Shown: positions 45,780 to 55,065, counted from the first letter of the stretch. The stretch is DNA of 64,000 nucleotides from Microbispora rosea (GCF_900156315.1 NZ_FTNI01000007.1:75839-139838), one strand, 5' to 3'. Numbers and translations are program-made. The notes: generated from the letters alone by a model not told the origin.

Positions 45780-47044
45780 CCGACAGGAAAGAGGCCGACA
45801 TGGGCGGCGTACGGCTCGAACTGACGGTGGACGCCGTCGCCAACGGCGGCTGGTGCGTGGCCAGGCACGAGGGCCGGGTGGTCTTCGTCCGGCACGCCCT
45901 GCCCGGCGAGCGGGTGGTCGCCGAGGTCACCGAGGAGACCGCGCGGTTCCTGCGGGCCGACGCGGTCGAGATCCTGGAGCCCTCACCCGACCGGGTCACG
46001 CCGCCCTGCCCGTTCGCCGGCCCCGGCCGCTGCGGCGGCTGCGACTGGCAGCACGCGTCGCTGGAGGCGCAGCGCCGGCTCAAGGCCGACGTGGTCGCCG
46101 AGCAGTTCCGGCGTCTGGCGGGCCTCGACCTCAAGGTCGTGGTCGAGGAGGTGCCGGGGGCGGAGGACGGCCTCGGCTGGCGCACCCGCGTGCGGTTCGC
46201 CGTGGAGCGGGACGGCACGGCGGGGCTGCGGCGCCACCGGTCCCACGAGATCGAGCACGTCACGGAGTGCCTCATCGCGCACCCCGGCGTCGAGGAGGTC
46301 GGCGCGGAACGCCTCGCCTGGCAGGGAGCCGCCTCGGTCGAGGTGGTGGCGGCCTCCGGCGGCGACCGCGCCGTGATCGTCGAACCCGCCCCACACCGCC
46401 GGGCGGACATCCCGGACGTGGACGCCGCGGTCCTGCTCGACGAGGGCAAGCGGGGCACCCGCGCGCTGCGTGGCCGGGCCTCGCTGACCGAGCGGGTGGG
46501 CGAGCGGGACTTCCGCGTGACCGCGAGCGGATTCTGGCAGGTCCACCCGGGCGCGGCGGCCACGCTGCTCGGCGCGGTGCTCGACCTCGGACGGCCCGAG
46601 CCGGGGGAGTGGGCGCTCGACCTCTACTGCGGCGCCGGTCTGTTCGCCGCCGGGCTCGCCGAGGCCGTCGGCCCCGAGGGCGCCGTGCTCGGCATCGAGT
46701 CCGAGCCGCAGGCGGCGCAGGACGCCCGGTTCAACCTGCGTGACCTGCCGCAGGCGCAGGTCGAGCGGGGCAGGGTCGAGGAGGCGCTCGACCGGCTGCG
46801 GATCGAACGGGCCGACCTGGTGGTGGCCGACCCGCCCCGCGCGGGTCTCGGCCGTCCCGTGGTCGAGCGCGTCGCCGGCCTGGAGGCCTCGCGCGTGGTG
46901 TACGTATCGTGCGACCCGGCCACCCTGGCCAGGGACGTCGCCTGGTTCGCCGGGCACGGCTACCGCCTGGAGGACCTGCGGGCCTTCGACCAGTATCCGA
47001 TGACTCACCATGTGGAGTGCGTCGCGCTGCTCGTCAGGGACTGA
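45776..47044 (+). CDS. TRAM-domain class I SAM-dependent RNA (uracil-C5) methyltransferase
   Basis: The 422-residue protein starts with a TRAM domain (about 8-65). A [4Fe-4S]-type cysteine set follows (Cys78, Cys86, Cys89 and a later CLIAHP Cys), then the methyltransferase domain with LDLYCGAGLFA, VADPPRAGLG, catalytic Cys379 in YVSCDPATLARD and the final HHVECVALL glutamate. This is the TrmA/RlmD/RumA family, which forms 5-methyluridine in tRNA or rRNA; which RNA is unknown. It overlaps the upstream transporter gene by four bases (ATGA). An alternative ATG lies at 45800. Confidence 0.9.
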   Translation: MTDRKEADMGGVRLELTVDAVANGGWCVARHEGRVVFVRHALPGERVVAEVTEETARFLRADAVEILEPSPDRVTPPCPFAGPGRCGGCDWQHASLEAQRRLKADVVAEQFRRLAGLDLKVVVEEVPGAEDGLGWRTRVRFAVERDGTAGLRRHRSHEIEHVTECLIAHPGVEEVGAERLAWQGAASVEVVAASGGDRAVIVEPAPHRRADIPDVDAAVLLDEGKRGTRALRGRASLTERVGERDFRVTASGFWQVHPGAAATLLGAVLDLGRPEPGEWALDLYCGAGLFAAGLAEAVGPEGAVLGIESEPQAAQDARFNLRDLPQAQVERGRVEEALDRLRIERADLVVADPPRAGLGRPVVERVAGLEASRVVYVSCDPATLARDVAWFAGHGYRLEDLRAFDQYPMTHHVECVALLVRD

Positions 47045-47622
47045 TCCGGCGCCGCCTCCCGGGCGGGGGCGGCCATGCCGGCGACCAGGAGGTCGGCCAG
47101 CCTCCGGACCGCCACCGCCGTGCTCTCGGGCGAACCCGCGCGGAGGGAGGCGATGGCGGCCAGGCCGATCCGCACGTCCTCGATCGACAGCTCGGGACGG
47201 ACGCCGCCCGCGCTCTTGGCGCGTTCGACTAGCTGCTCGAACCTTCGGGCCTGTGCGCGGCGCTGTCCGGCGATCGAGGCGCCCGCGGGGTGGGAGCCGA
47301 GCAGCGCCGGGTTCAGCCCGCGGTGCCGCACCTGGTGGTCGGCGAACCGGTGAATGGTGCCGCGCAGCGCGTGCCAGGGGTCGGGGTCGTCCAGGGCGGC
47401 ACGCATCTGCGTGCGGCACGCGGTCACCTGTTCGGCGAGCACGGCGCCGACGAGGTCCTGGCGCGACGGGAAGTGCCGGTAGACGGTCGCGACGCCGAGG
47501 CCGGCACGCCGGGCGATCTCGTGCACGGGCAGGTCGAGCCCGTCCGCGGCGAACGCGGCACGGGCGACCGACACGAGATGCCGCCGGTTGTGCTCCGCGT
47601 CCGTCCGGGGTTTCCGAGTCAA
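47005..47622 (-). CDS. TetR/AcrR family regulator
   Basis: The 205-residue protein has a standard N-terminal helix-turn-helix (LDLPVHEIARRAGLGVATVYRHF) and a C-terminal domain of the kind seen next to oxidoreductase genes. The start is TTG, preceded by AAGGA at five bases. The coding region converges on and overlaps the last 40 bases of the RNA methyltransferase gene. It is divergent from the quinone-oxidoreductase-like gene and probably controls it. Confidence 0.85.
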   Translation of the reverse strand: MTRKPRTDAEHNRRHLVSVARAAFAADGLDLPVHEIARRAGLGVATVYRHFPSRQDLVGAVLAEQVTACRTQMRAALDDPDPWHALRGTIHRFADHQVRHRGLNPALLGSHPAGASIAGQRRAQARRFEQLVERAKSAGGVRPELSIEDVRIGLAAIASLRAGSPESTAVAVRRLADLLVAGMAAPAREAAPDQSLTSSATHSTW

Positions 47623-47723
47623 TGTGGTCCTTGCCCCTCTCGCTTCCGGCGATCCGAGACAGCCGCTCCCGTTTGCCCGCCTAGCGTGGTCGACGGCCAG
47701 TCGGAACAGCCGGAAAGGTGATT

Positions 47724-48707
47724 ATGTTCCCGGATGCGAAGATGTTTGCGGTGGGGTTCGACCGGTTCGGTCCCCCCGAGGTCCTCACCGTCGGAGGATT
47801 CCCCGCACCTCACGCGGGCCCCGAGGAGGTGCGGATCGCGGTCAGGGCCGCCGGAGTCGCACCGGTCGACCTCGCGCTGCGCGCGGGCACGTCGCCGTCG
47901 AGCGCACGGCTCCCCCTGCCGCACATCCCCGGCGTCGACGCCGCCGGAGTGATCGACGAGGTCGGCGCGGACGTCACCGGGTTCGCCGCCGGGGACGAGG
48001 TCTTCGGCGCCGTCGACGTCTCGCGGCTGGGCGGCGCCGCCGCGGAGTTCGCCGTGCTGGCGTTCTGGGCCGCGAAGCCGCCCTCGATGTCGTGGGAGGA
48101 GGCCGGGGCCGCCGCCACGAGTGTCGAGACCGCCACCCGGGCGCTCGACAGACTCGATGTGGGCGCGGGAAGGACGCTCCTGGTCGAGGGGGCCTCGGGC
48201 GGCGTCGGCAGCGTCGCCGTCCAACTGGCGGTCGCCCGGGGCGCCCGTGTGATCGGCACGGGCCGCCCGGAGAACCACGCCTTCATCGCCGGGCTCGGCG
48301 CGGTCCCGGTCGCCTACGGGCCCGGGCTCGCCGAGCGCGTCCGCGATCTCGTGCCCGGAGGGATCGATCTCGCGCTGGACGTCGCCGGCGCGGGCTCGCT
48401 TCGCGACCTCATCACGATCACCGGTGCGCCGGCGTCCGTCCTCACCATCGCGGACTTCACCGGGCCGGAGCTCGGGGTCGGCATCTCCCGGGGCGAGCTC
48501 GGCGGGGAGCCGGGCGGACGGCATGGTCTCGCCCTCGCGGCCGCGCTGTCGTCGCAGGGGCGCTTCCGCGTCCCCGTTCGGGCGGTGTTCCCCATGGACC
48601 GGGCGGCCGAGGCGCACGCGGCCGCCGCGCGAGGGCCGCGCCGGGGCAAGGTCGTCCTCGCGGCTCCTCCCGCCCACGGCGAGCCCGTCCAAGGCGAGCG
48701 CGGCTGA
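47724..48707 (+). CDS. Zinc-independent MDR oxidoreductase (quinone oxidoreductase-like)
   Basis: The 327-residue protein has the MDR layout: an N-terminal GroES-like part (GPPEVLTVGGFPAP, PGVDAAGVIDEVG, GDEVFG) and a Rossmann domain with GASGGVGSVAVQLA and RGARVIGTGRPEN. The zinc-binding cysteines of alcohol dehydrogenases are absent, as in NADPH:quinone reductases and enoyl reductases of this group. The ATG at 47724 follows AAAGGTGA. It is likely regulated by the divergent TetR protein, although I found no perfect operator in the 101-base gap. Confidence 0.85.
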   Translation: MFPDAKMFAVGFDRFGPPEVLTVGGFPAPHAGPEEVRIAVRAAGVAPVDLALRAGTSPSSARLPLPHIPGVDAAGVIDEVGADVTGFAAGDEVFGAVDVSRLGGAAAEFAVLAFWAAKPPSMSWEEAGAAATSVETATRALDRLDVGAGRTLLVEGASGGVGSVAVQLAVARGARVIGTGRPENHAFIAGLGAVPVAYGPGLAERVRDLVPGGIDLALDVAGAGSLRDLITITGAPASVLTIADFTGPELGVGISRGELGGEPGGRHGLALAAALSSQGRFRVPVRAVFPMDRAAEAHAAAARGPRRGKVVLAAPPAHGEPVQGERG

Positions 48708-48813
48708 GCCGGCTACACCAGCCGGTTCGGGGGGATCAGCCCGGGACGCGGGGATCGGTGATCTCGCGAAGCAGGGTCAGGGCCTCGCGGAGCTGACCCA
48801 TCCGTCGACCGGT

Positions 48814-49953
48814 TCACCAGGGACGCGCGCCCCGGTCGCCGGGCATGGCTTCGGGCCGGGCGACACCGGCGTCGGGGGACGGCGGCCGGGTCAGGATCCG
48901 TACGACGTCGTCGGCGGGTCTGGCACCCCGAAGGGACAGCCAGCCCAGGCCGTTGCGGGCCCGGAACGCCGCCAGCCGCGCGGCGTCGCCGGGGCCGAGG
49001 TCGCCGGGGCCGGCGAGGACCGGCACGAGGCCCATCCGCCGCCACACCCGGTCGGGCGGCACGTCGAGCGCCGCGGCGATCTGGAGGCGCGCCGCCCGGG
49101 CCGCGACGGCCAGGTCGTGGAGGTTCGAGACGCCGGAGGCGATCGGAACGAGCAGGCCGACGGACTCGATCTCCGCCCCCTCCTCGCGGGCCGCCCGCAG
49201 CATCTCCTGGTCGGCCGGCTCCAGGCCGCGCCGGGAGGCGGGAAGCGTGAACGTGAGCCGCAGCGCGCGGCCGCGCGCCCGCGCCTCGCGCTGCAACCGG
49301 GCGACGGCGGCGGCGCGGCGGCTGACGGCGGCGGGCCCGGCCGACCCGCCGGCCTCGAAGTCGACGCCGGGAGGGTCGAGCGCCGCCACGACGTGGCGGT
49401 AGGCCGAGAGCAGCCTGGCCGGGTTCTCGCAGGTGGCCGCCAGCTCCTGCCCGTACGGGCCGCCGAACGCCGGCCACACCTCGCCGCCGTCGGCCCGCAG
49501 CCGGTCGATCCGGGCGGTGACGGACTCCCCGCCCCGCGGTCGCGCCCCCGCCCAGTGGGGGGCGCAGCCGCCCGGTCCTGCGACGATGTGACCGATGGCG
49601 AACGAGCGCACCCCCGCCCGCAGCAGTTCGGGTTGCGGTTCCCCTGCGGCGTCGAGGAACCCCCGGTAAGGAGCCGCGGGCTCGTCGGCGGGGGGAGCGG
49701 CGGCGGGCGGGGTGGGCGAGGCGACCGTCTGGCGCGCGGCGACCAGCGTCTCCGGCACCGGTGAGGCCGGAGTCCGCTCACCGGTGGGCGCGGCCGTGAC
49801 CCCGGGCCTCGCGTTCCAGCCGGGCGGGGCGGCGGGCAGCGCCCACAGCGCCGCGCCAGTGCCCGCGACGAGCGCGGCCGACGCCAGGAAGACGAGAGAG
49901 CGCGGGGGGCGGCCCGCTTCGCGGGAATGACGTGCGGAGTCCACGCTCACCAC
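48814..49953 (-). CDS. Secreted or membrane-anchored GH18 chitinase-like protein with altered active-site motif
   Basis: The product is about 379 residues with one N-terminal hydrophobic segment (SLVFLASAALVAGTGAALW), a Pro/Ala-rich spacer and a TIM-barrel-like domain. The layout resembles bacterial GH18 chitinases of the type with AGVRSFAIGHIVAGPGGC, IDRLRADGGEVWPAFGG and YRHVVAAL. Where these enzymes normally have DxxDxE (often DFDIEG), this protein has VDFEAGGSAG, so the catalytic acid is displaced or lost. It may bind rather than cut chitin-like glycans. The start is uncertain among three close GTG codons; I used the first. Confidence 0.65.
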   Translation of the reverse strand: MVSVDSARHSREAGRPPRSLVFLASAALVAGTGAALWALPAAPPGWNARPGVTAAPTGERTPASPVPETLVAARQTVASPTPPAAAPPADEPAAPYRGFLDAAGEPQPELLRAGVRSFAIGHIVAGPGGCAPHWAGARPRGGESVTARIDRLRADGGEVWPAFGGPYGQELAATCENPARLLSAYRHVVAALDPPGVDFEAGGSAGPAAVSRRAAAVARLQREARARGRALRLTFTLPASRRGLEPADQEMLRAAREEGAEIESVGLLVPIASGVSNLHDLAVAARAARLQIAAALDVPPDRVWRRMGLVPVLAGPGDLGPGDAARLAAFRARNGLGWLSLRGARPADDVVRILTRPPSPDAGVARPEAMPGDRGARPW

Positions 49954-50036
49954 CCAGAGTTGCGATGCGACCACGTTGCGCACAGGCGGCTCGCACTCTA
50001 GCAAGCCGGGAACCCGGGGGCAGGGATAATGGACGG

Positions 50037-50954
50037 ATGAAATTGAGAATCTTCACCGAGCCCCAGCAGGGGGCGAGCTACGACGACCTGCTCAGGGTGG
50101 CGCAGGCGGCCGAGCGGCTCGGGTTCGACGCGTTCTTCCGGTCCGACCATTACCTCCGGATGGGCGAGGGCGACCCGGCCCCGGGCCCGACCGACGCGTG
50201 GATCACCCTGGCCGGCCTTGCCCGGGAGACCTCGAGCATCCGGCTGGGCACGCTGGTGAGCGCCGCGACGTTCCGCCTGCCCGGGCCGCTGGCGATCAGC
50301 GTCGCCCAGGTCGACCAGATGAGCGGCGGCCGTGTGGAGCTCGGTCTCGGCACCGGCTGGTTCGAAGAGGAGCACACGGCGTACGGGATCCCGTTCCCCT
50401 CTCTGGGTGAGCGGTTCGAGCGCTTCGAGGAGCAGCTCGAGATCGTGACCGGGTTGTGGGCCGCGACCAAGCCGTTCTCCTTCACGGGCGAGCACTACCA
50501 GCTGGCCGACTCCCCGGGGCTGCCCAAGCCGGCGCAGCGGCCCCGGCCGCCCGTCATCATCGGCGGCGGGGGCGCCAAGCGGACGCCGCGGCTGGTCGCC
50601 CGGTTCGCCGACGAGTACAACGTGCCGTTCCACCTTCCCGAGGACACCGCGGCGGGCTTCGACCGGGTCAGGCAGGCGTGCGACGCCGCGGGCCGGGAGA
50701 CCGTCCTGCTGTCCGCGGCGCAAATCGTCTGCGCCGGGCGGGACGAGGCGGAGATCGCCCGGCGCGCCGCCAACATCGGCCGCAAGGTCGACGAGCTGCG
50801 CGTCAACGGGCTGGCGGGCACGCCGCAGGAGATCGTGGACAAGATCGGCCGGTTCGCCGAGATGGGCGCCGAGCGTCTCTACCTGCAGGTCCTCGACCTG
50901 CAGGACCTGGAGCACCTGGAGCTGATCGCGGCCGAGGTGCTGCCGCACGTCTAG
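50037..50954 (+). CDS. LLM-class F420-dependent oxidoreductase
   Basis: The 305-residue protein is a luciferase-like monooxygenase: MKLRIFTEPQQGASYDDLL, AERLGFDAFFRSDHYLRMG, RLGTLVSAATFRLPG, GGRVELGLGTGWFEEEHTAYGIPFP (in parts), and a PVIIGGGG block. Actinobacterial members use coenzyme F420 or flavin, and the substrate is unknown. The ATG at 50037 begins at the conserved MKLRIF start. Its 3' end forms the first unit of a 22-bp repeat array that runs into the leader of hen1. Confidence 0.88.
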   Translation: MKLRIFTEPQQGASYDDLLRVAQAAERLGFDAFFRSDHYLRMGEGDPAPGPTDAWITLAGLARETSSIRLGTLVSAATFRLPGPLAISVAQVDQMSGGRVELGLGTGWFEEEHTAYGIPFPSLGERFERFEEQLEIVTGLWAATKPFSFTGEHYQLADSPGLPKPAQRPRPPVIIGGGGAKRTPRLVARFADEYNVPFHLPEDTAAGFDRVRQACDAAGRETVLLSAAQIVCAGRDEAEIARRAANIGRKVDELRVNGLAGTPQEIVDKIGRFAEMGAERLYLQVLDLQDLEHLELIAAEVLPHV

Positions 50955-51023
50955 AGAGCGCTGCCGCGCGTGTGAAAACAGCGCTGCTACGCATGGGAGA
51001 CAGCGCTGCCGCACGTGTGAGGA
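50940..51023 (+). repeat. Imperfect 22-bp tandem repeats between the LLM gene and hen1
   Basis: GCTGC-centred units begin at 50940, 50961, 50984 and 51006. The last three contain the palindrome AGCGCT (50958, 50981, 51003) followed by a CCGCRCGTGTGA-like tail. Spacings of 23 and 22 bases equal about two DNA turns. The array ends 62 bases before the hen1 start. Confidence 0.75.
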
Positions 51024-51085
51024 GCGGGTAGCACGGTCGGAAAAGCCATAGCCGGTCGAAGAGGGCATCCGGCACACTTTGCCGG

Positions 51086-52522
51086 GTGCTCCTCACGATC
51101 TCGACGACTCTGCGGCCCGCGACGGACCTCGGCTTCCTCCTGCACAAGCACCCCGGCCGGGTGCAGGAGTTCGAGCAGTCGTTCGGCATGGCGCGGGTCT
51201 TCTACCCGGAGGCGGGCGAGGACCGGTGCACGGCGGCGCTGCTGCTGGAGGTCGACCCGGTGCGGCTGGCCCGTTCGCGAGGCTCGTCCTCGCCCGACTT
51301 CTCCCTCGGGCAGTACGTCAACGACCGGCCGTACGCCGCGTCCTCCCTGCTGGCGTCGGCGCTCGCCGACGTGTTCCGCACGGCGCGGACCGGGCGGTGC
51401 GCCTCCCGTCAGGACCTCGCGGACGGGCCGATCCCCCTGGAGATCTGCCTGCCCGCGCTGCCGTGCCGGGGAGGGGCCGATCTCGCGCACCGGCTGTTCG
51501 GGCCGCTGGGCTGGGAGGTCCGGGCCGAGGCCGTGCCGCTGGACCCCGGTTTCCCCGAGTGGGGCGAGTCCCGGTACGTACGGCTCGCGCTGCGCGGGAA
51601 CGTGCGTCTGGCCGACGCGCTCAACCACCTGTACGTCCTGCTTCCGGTGCTGGACGACGCCAAGCACTACTGGCTGGCGGGCGACGAGGTCGACAAGCTC
51701 GTCCGCGCGGGAGGGGGCTGGCTGGCCGCCCATCCGGACAAGGGGCTGATCACCCGCCGATACCTCGGCCGGCGGTGGGCGCTGACCCGCATCGCCTTCG
51801 CCCGTCTCGCCGAGCTCGGCGACGACGTGGAGGAGACCCTGGACCCGCCGGTGGAGGAGGAGCCGGGCGCCGAGCCCTCCGCCTCCACCGCACCGGCGGG
51901 CGAGGAGCGGGTGCCGCTGAACACGCTGCGCCGGGAGGCCGTCGTGGCGGCGCTGGAGGAGATCGGCGCCCGCACCGTGCTCGACCTCGGATGCGGTTCT
52001 GGGCAGCTGCTGTCGGCTCTGCTCGCCAAGCCGGCCTTCGCCAAGGTGGCCGGCATGGACGTGTCGGCCCGCGCGCTCGCGCTGGCCGGCCGCCGCCTGC
52101 GCACCGACCGGATGCCGGACGCCAAACGGGCCAGGCTGGAGCTGTTCCAGGGGTCGCTGACCTACACCGACGCGCGCCTGGCCGGGTACGACGCCGCGGT
52201 GCTGATGGAGGTCGTCGAGCACGTGGACCCGCCGCGGCTGTCCGCGCTCGAACGCGTGGTCTTCGGCACGGCGCGGCCCGCCCACGTGATCGTCACCACG
52301 CCCAACGTGGAGCACAACGTCAGATACGAGCTGCTCGCGGGGGCGCGCCGCCACCCCGACCACCGGTTCGAGTGGAGCCGGGCGGAGTTCGCCCGATGGG
52401 TGGCGGGCGTGTGCGAGACGTACGGCTACGCCGCCGATCTGCGGCCGGTCGGCGAGGACGACCCCGAGGTCGGCCCGCCCACCCAGATGGCGGTCTTCAG
52501 CAGGAGAGAGGAGCGGCCGTGA
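51086..52522 (+). CDS. hen1: Bacterial Hen1: 3'-terminal RNA ribose 2'-O-methyltransferase
   Basis: The 478-residue protein opens with the Hen1 N-terminal domain that activates its partner ligase (LLTISTTLRPATDLGFLLHK, RVFYPEAGEDRCTAALLLEV). It ends with the methyltransferase domain: VLDLGCGSGQLL (near residue 299), EVVEHVDPPRL (near 374) and the HPDHRFEWSRAEF metal-site region. Hen1 methylates the 2'-OH at a cleaved RNA 3' end before ligation, making the repaired junction resistant to the same ribotoxin. Its stop overlaps the pnkp GTG by four bases, so the two are co-translated. GTG start at 51086. Confidence 0.95.
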   Translation: MLLTISTTLRPATDLGFLLHKHPGRVQEFEQSFGMARVFYPEAGEDRCTAALLLEVDPVRLARSRGSSSPDFSLGQYVNDRPYAASSLLASALADVFRTARTGRCASRQDLADGPIPLEICLPALPCRGGADLAHRLFGPLGWEVRAEAVPLDPGFPEWGESRYVRLALRGNVRLADALNHLYVLLPVLDDAKHYWLAGDEVDKLVRAGGGWLAAHPDKGLITRRYLGRRWALTRIAFARLAELGDDVEETLDPPVEEEPGAEPSASTAPAGEERVPLNTLRREAVVAALEEIGARTVLDLGCGSGQLLSALLAKPAFAKVAGMDVSARALALAGRRLRTDRMPDAKRARLELFQGSLTYTDARLAGYDAAVLMEVVEHVDPPRLSALERVVFGTARPAHVIVTTPNVEHNVRYELLAGARRHPDHRFEWSRAEFARWVAGVCETYGYAADLRPVGEDDPEVGPPTQMAVFSRREERP

Positions 52523-55005
52523 CCGAGATCAGCGTGCCGGAGCTGTCGCTGGTGGTGCTCGTGGGCGTCTCCGGGAGCGGCAAGTCGACGTTCGCGGCCC
52601 GGCACTTCGCGCCCACGCAGGTCGTCTCGTCCGACTTCTGCCGGGGCCTTGTCTCCGACGACGAGAACGACCAGACGGCCACGCCCGAGGCGTTCGAGCT
52701 GCTGCACCACATCGTGGGCATCCGCCTGCGCCGGGGCCTGCTCACCGTGGTGGACGCGACCAACGTGCAGTGGGAGGCCCGCAAGAAGCTCATCGAGCTG
52801 GCCAGATCCCACGACGTGCTCGCCGACGCGATCGTGCTCGACGTGCCGGAGGAGGTGGCGCGCGCCCGCAACGCGGGCCGTCCCGACCGGGCCTTCGGCC
52901 CCCACGTGATCACCCGGCAGCGCAAGGAGCTGCGCCGGTCGCTCGGCAAGATCTCCAAAGACGGCTTCCGCCGGGTCCACGTGCTGCGCGGCGAAGAGAT
53001 CGACGAGGTGGCCATCGCGTACGAGAAGGCGTGGACCGACAGGACCCACCTCACCGGGCCGTTCGACATCATCGGCGACGTGCACGGCTGCCGGGCCGAG
53101 CTGGAGTCCCTGCTGGTGAAGCTCGGCTGGAAGGTCGGGCCGGACGGCGCCGCCCACCCCGAGGGGCGTACGGCGGTCTTCGTCGGCGACCTGGTCGACC
53201 GCGGCCCGGACACGCCGGGCGTGCTGCGGCTGGTCATGAACATGGTCGAGGCGGGGACCGCGCTGTGCGTGGCGGGCAACCACGAGCAGAAGCTGGTGCG
53301 GGCCCTCGACGGCCGCAAGGTGCGGGTCGCCCACGGCCTGGAGCGTTCGCTGGAGCAGCTCGCCGCCGAGCCGGAGGAGTTCCGCGCGGCCGCCAGGACG
53401 TTCATGGACGGCCTCATCAGCCACTACCGCCTCGACGGCGGCAGGCTGGTGGTCGCGCACGCCGGGCTCAAGGAGGCCTACCAGGGGCGGGCCTCCGGCC
53501 GGGTGCGGGCGTTCGCCCTGTACGGCGACACGACGGGGGAGACCGACGAGTACGGCCTGCCGGTGCGCTACCCCTGGGCGAACGACTACCGGGGGCGGGC
53601 CATGGTCGTCTACGGGCACACCCCGGTGCCCGAGCCGGAATGGGTCAACAACACCATCTGCCTCGACACCGGCGTGGTCTTCGGCGGTCGGCTGACCGCC
53701 CTGCGCTACCCCGAGCGCGAGCTCGTCTCGGTCCCGGCCGAGAAGGTCTGGTACGAGCCGGCGCGGCCGCTGGCCGCGGCCACCCCCGCCCGCGATCCCG
53801 GCGTGCTGGACATCGGCGACGTGGACGGCACCCGCTTCGTGGAGACGCGGTCCGGCGGCCGGATCAGGATCGCGGAGGAGAACTCCCGCGCCGCGCTGGA
53901 GATCATGAGCCGGTTCGCCGTGGACCCCCGCTGGCTGGTCTACCTGCCGCCGACCATGGCCCCGCCGGAGACCTCCGCGCTGGAGGGCTACCTGGAGCAC
54001 CCGGCTGAGGCGTTCGACGAGTTCGCCCGGGCGGGGGTGACCCGGGTGGTGTGCGAGGAGAAGCACATGGGCTCGCGCGCGATCGCCGTGCTGGCGCGGA
54101 CGCCGGAGGCCGCGGCCCGTCGCTTCGGCGTCGCCGACGGCACGACGGGCAGCGTCTACACCCGCACGGGACGGCCCTTCTTCGACGAGCACGTGCCGGA
54201 GCTGGTGGACCGGCTGCGCGAGGCGGCCGCGCCGCTGTGGGAGGCGCTGGAGACCGACTGGGTGGTGCTCGACTGCGAGCTGCTGCCGTGGTCGGCCAAG
54301 GCGGAGGGACTGATCCGCGACCAGTACGCCTCGGTGGGCGCGGCCGCCCGGGTGGCGCTGCCCGAGGCGGTCGCGGCGCTGGAGATGGCGGCGGGACGTG
54401 GCCTGGATGTAGGCGCTCTGCTCGACCGCACCCGCCGCCGTGCTCACAACGCTGCCCGGTTCCGCGACGCCTATGCCCGTTACTGCTGGCCGGTCTCGGG
54501 TCTCGACGGCGTACGGCTCGCGCCGTTCCAGGTTCTCGCCTGCGAGGGCAGGGCGACGGCGGTGGAGGAGCCGCACGAGTGGCACCTGAAGACGCTCGGC
54601 CTGATGGACTCGCCGCTCGTCACGCCGACCCGTCACGTCTTCGTCTCCCTCGACTCGCCGGAGGAGCGGGAGGCGGCGGTCGCGTGGTGGACCGCGCTGA
54701 CCGAGGCCGGGGGCGAGGGCATGGTGGTCAAGCCCGCCGCGCATCAGAAGGGACGGGTGCAGCCGGGCGTGAAGGTCCGGGGCCGCGAATATCTGCGGAT
54801 CATCTACGGCCCCGACTACACCGAGTCGCTCGACGTGCTGCAGCGCAGGTTCACCGGCAGGAAGCGGTCGCTGGCGCTGCGGGAGCACGCGCTCGGTCTG
54901 GAGGCGCTGACGCGCCTGGCCGAGGGGGAGCCGCTGTGGCGGATCCACGAGGCGGTCTTCGCCGTCCTCGCGCTGGAGTCCGAGCCGGTCGATCCCCGTC
55001 TGTGA
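52519..55005 (+). CDS. pnkp: Bacterial polynucleotide kinase-phosphatase-ligase Pnkp
   Basis: The 828-residue enzyme has three modules. A 5' polynucleotide kinase carries P-loop GVSGSGKST (16-24). A calcineurin-like 2',3' phosphatase has GDVHGC (near 186), GDLVDRGPDT (near 222) and GNHEQK (252-257). A C-terminal adenylyltransferase has the nucleotide-binding lysine in EEKHMGSRA (near 514). With Hen1 it heals and seals cleaved RNA such as tRNA cut by ribotoxins. The GTG start overlaps the hen1 stop and follows GGAGAGAGGAG. The full cassette is intact. A strong terminator follows. Confidence 0.95.
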   Translation: MTEISVPELSLVVLVGVSGSGKSTFAARHFAPTQVVSSDFCRGLVSDDENDQTATPEAFELLHHIVGIRLRRGLLTVVDATNVQWEARKKLIELARSHDVLADAIVLDVPEEVARARNAGRPDRAFGPHVITRQRKELRRSLGKISKDGFRRVHVLRGEEIDEVAIAYEKAWTDRTHLTGPFDIIGDVHGCRAELESLLVKLGWKVGPDGAAHPEGRTAVFVGDLVDRGPDTPGVLRLVMNMVEAGTALCVAGNHEQKLVRALDGRKVRVAHGLERSLEQLAAEPEEFRAAARTFMDGLISHYRLDGGRLVVAHAGLKEAYQGRASGRVRAFALYGDTTGETDEYGLPVRYPWANDYRGRAMVVYGHTPVPEPEWVNNTICLDTGVVFGGRLTALRYPERELVSVPAEKVWYEPARPLAAATPARDPGVLDIGDVDGTRFVETRSGGRIRIAEENSRAALEIMSRFAVDPRWLVYLPPTMAPPETSALEGYLEHPAEAFDEFARAGVTRVVCEEKHMGSRAIAVLARTPEAAARRFGVADGTTGSVYTRTGRPFFDEHVPELVDRLREAAAPLWEALETDWVVLDCELLPWSAKAEGLIRDQYASVGAAARVALPEAVAALEMAAGRGLDVGALLDRTRRRAHNAARFRDAYARYCWPVSGLDGVRLAPFQVLACEGRATAVEEPHEWHLKTLGLMDSPLVTPTRHVFVSLDSPEEREAAVAWWTALTEAGGEGMVVKPAAHQKGRVQPGVKVRGREYLRIIYGPDYTESLDVLQRRFTGRKRSLALREHALGLEALTRLAEGEPLWRIHEAVFAVLALESEPVDPRL

Positions 55006-55012
55006 GACCGGA

Positions 55013-55065
55013 CGGCCCCCGGGCACGGCCTCCCGCTCACGCACGGGAGCCGTACCCGGGGGCCG
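55013..55065. terminator. Compound hairpin terminator after pnkp
   Basis: An outer stem (CGGCCCCCGGG at 55013-55023 with 55055-55065) encloses a second stem (CGGCCTCCCG region with CGGGAGCCG). It lies just after the pnkp stop and faces the convergent exporter gene. Confidence 0.75.

Noticed and set aside
48736-48801. Short minus-strand frame encoding MGQLREALTLLREITDPR-like peptide
   Set aside because: Only about 21 codons, no clear ribosome-binding site; may be a remnant of a lost gene but cannot be supported.
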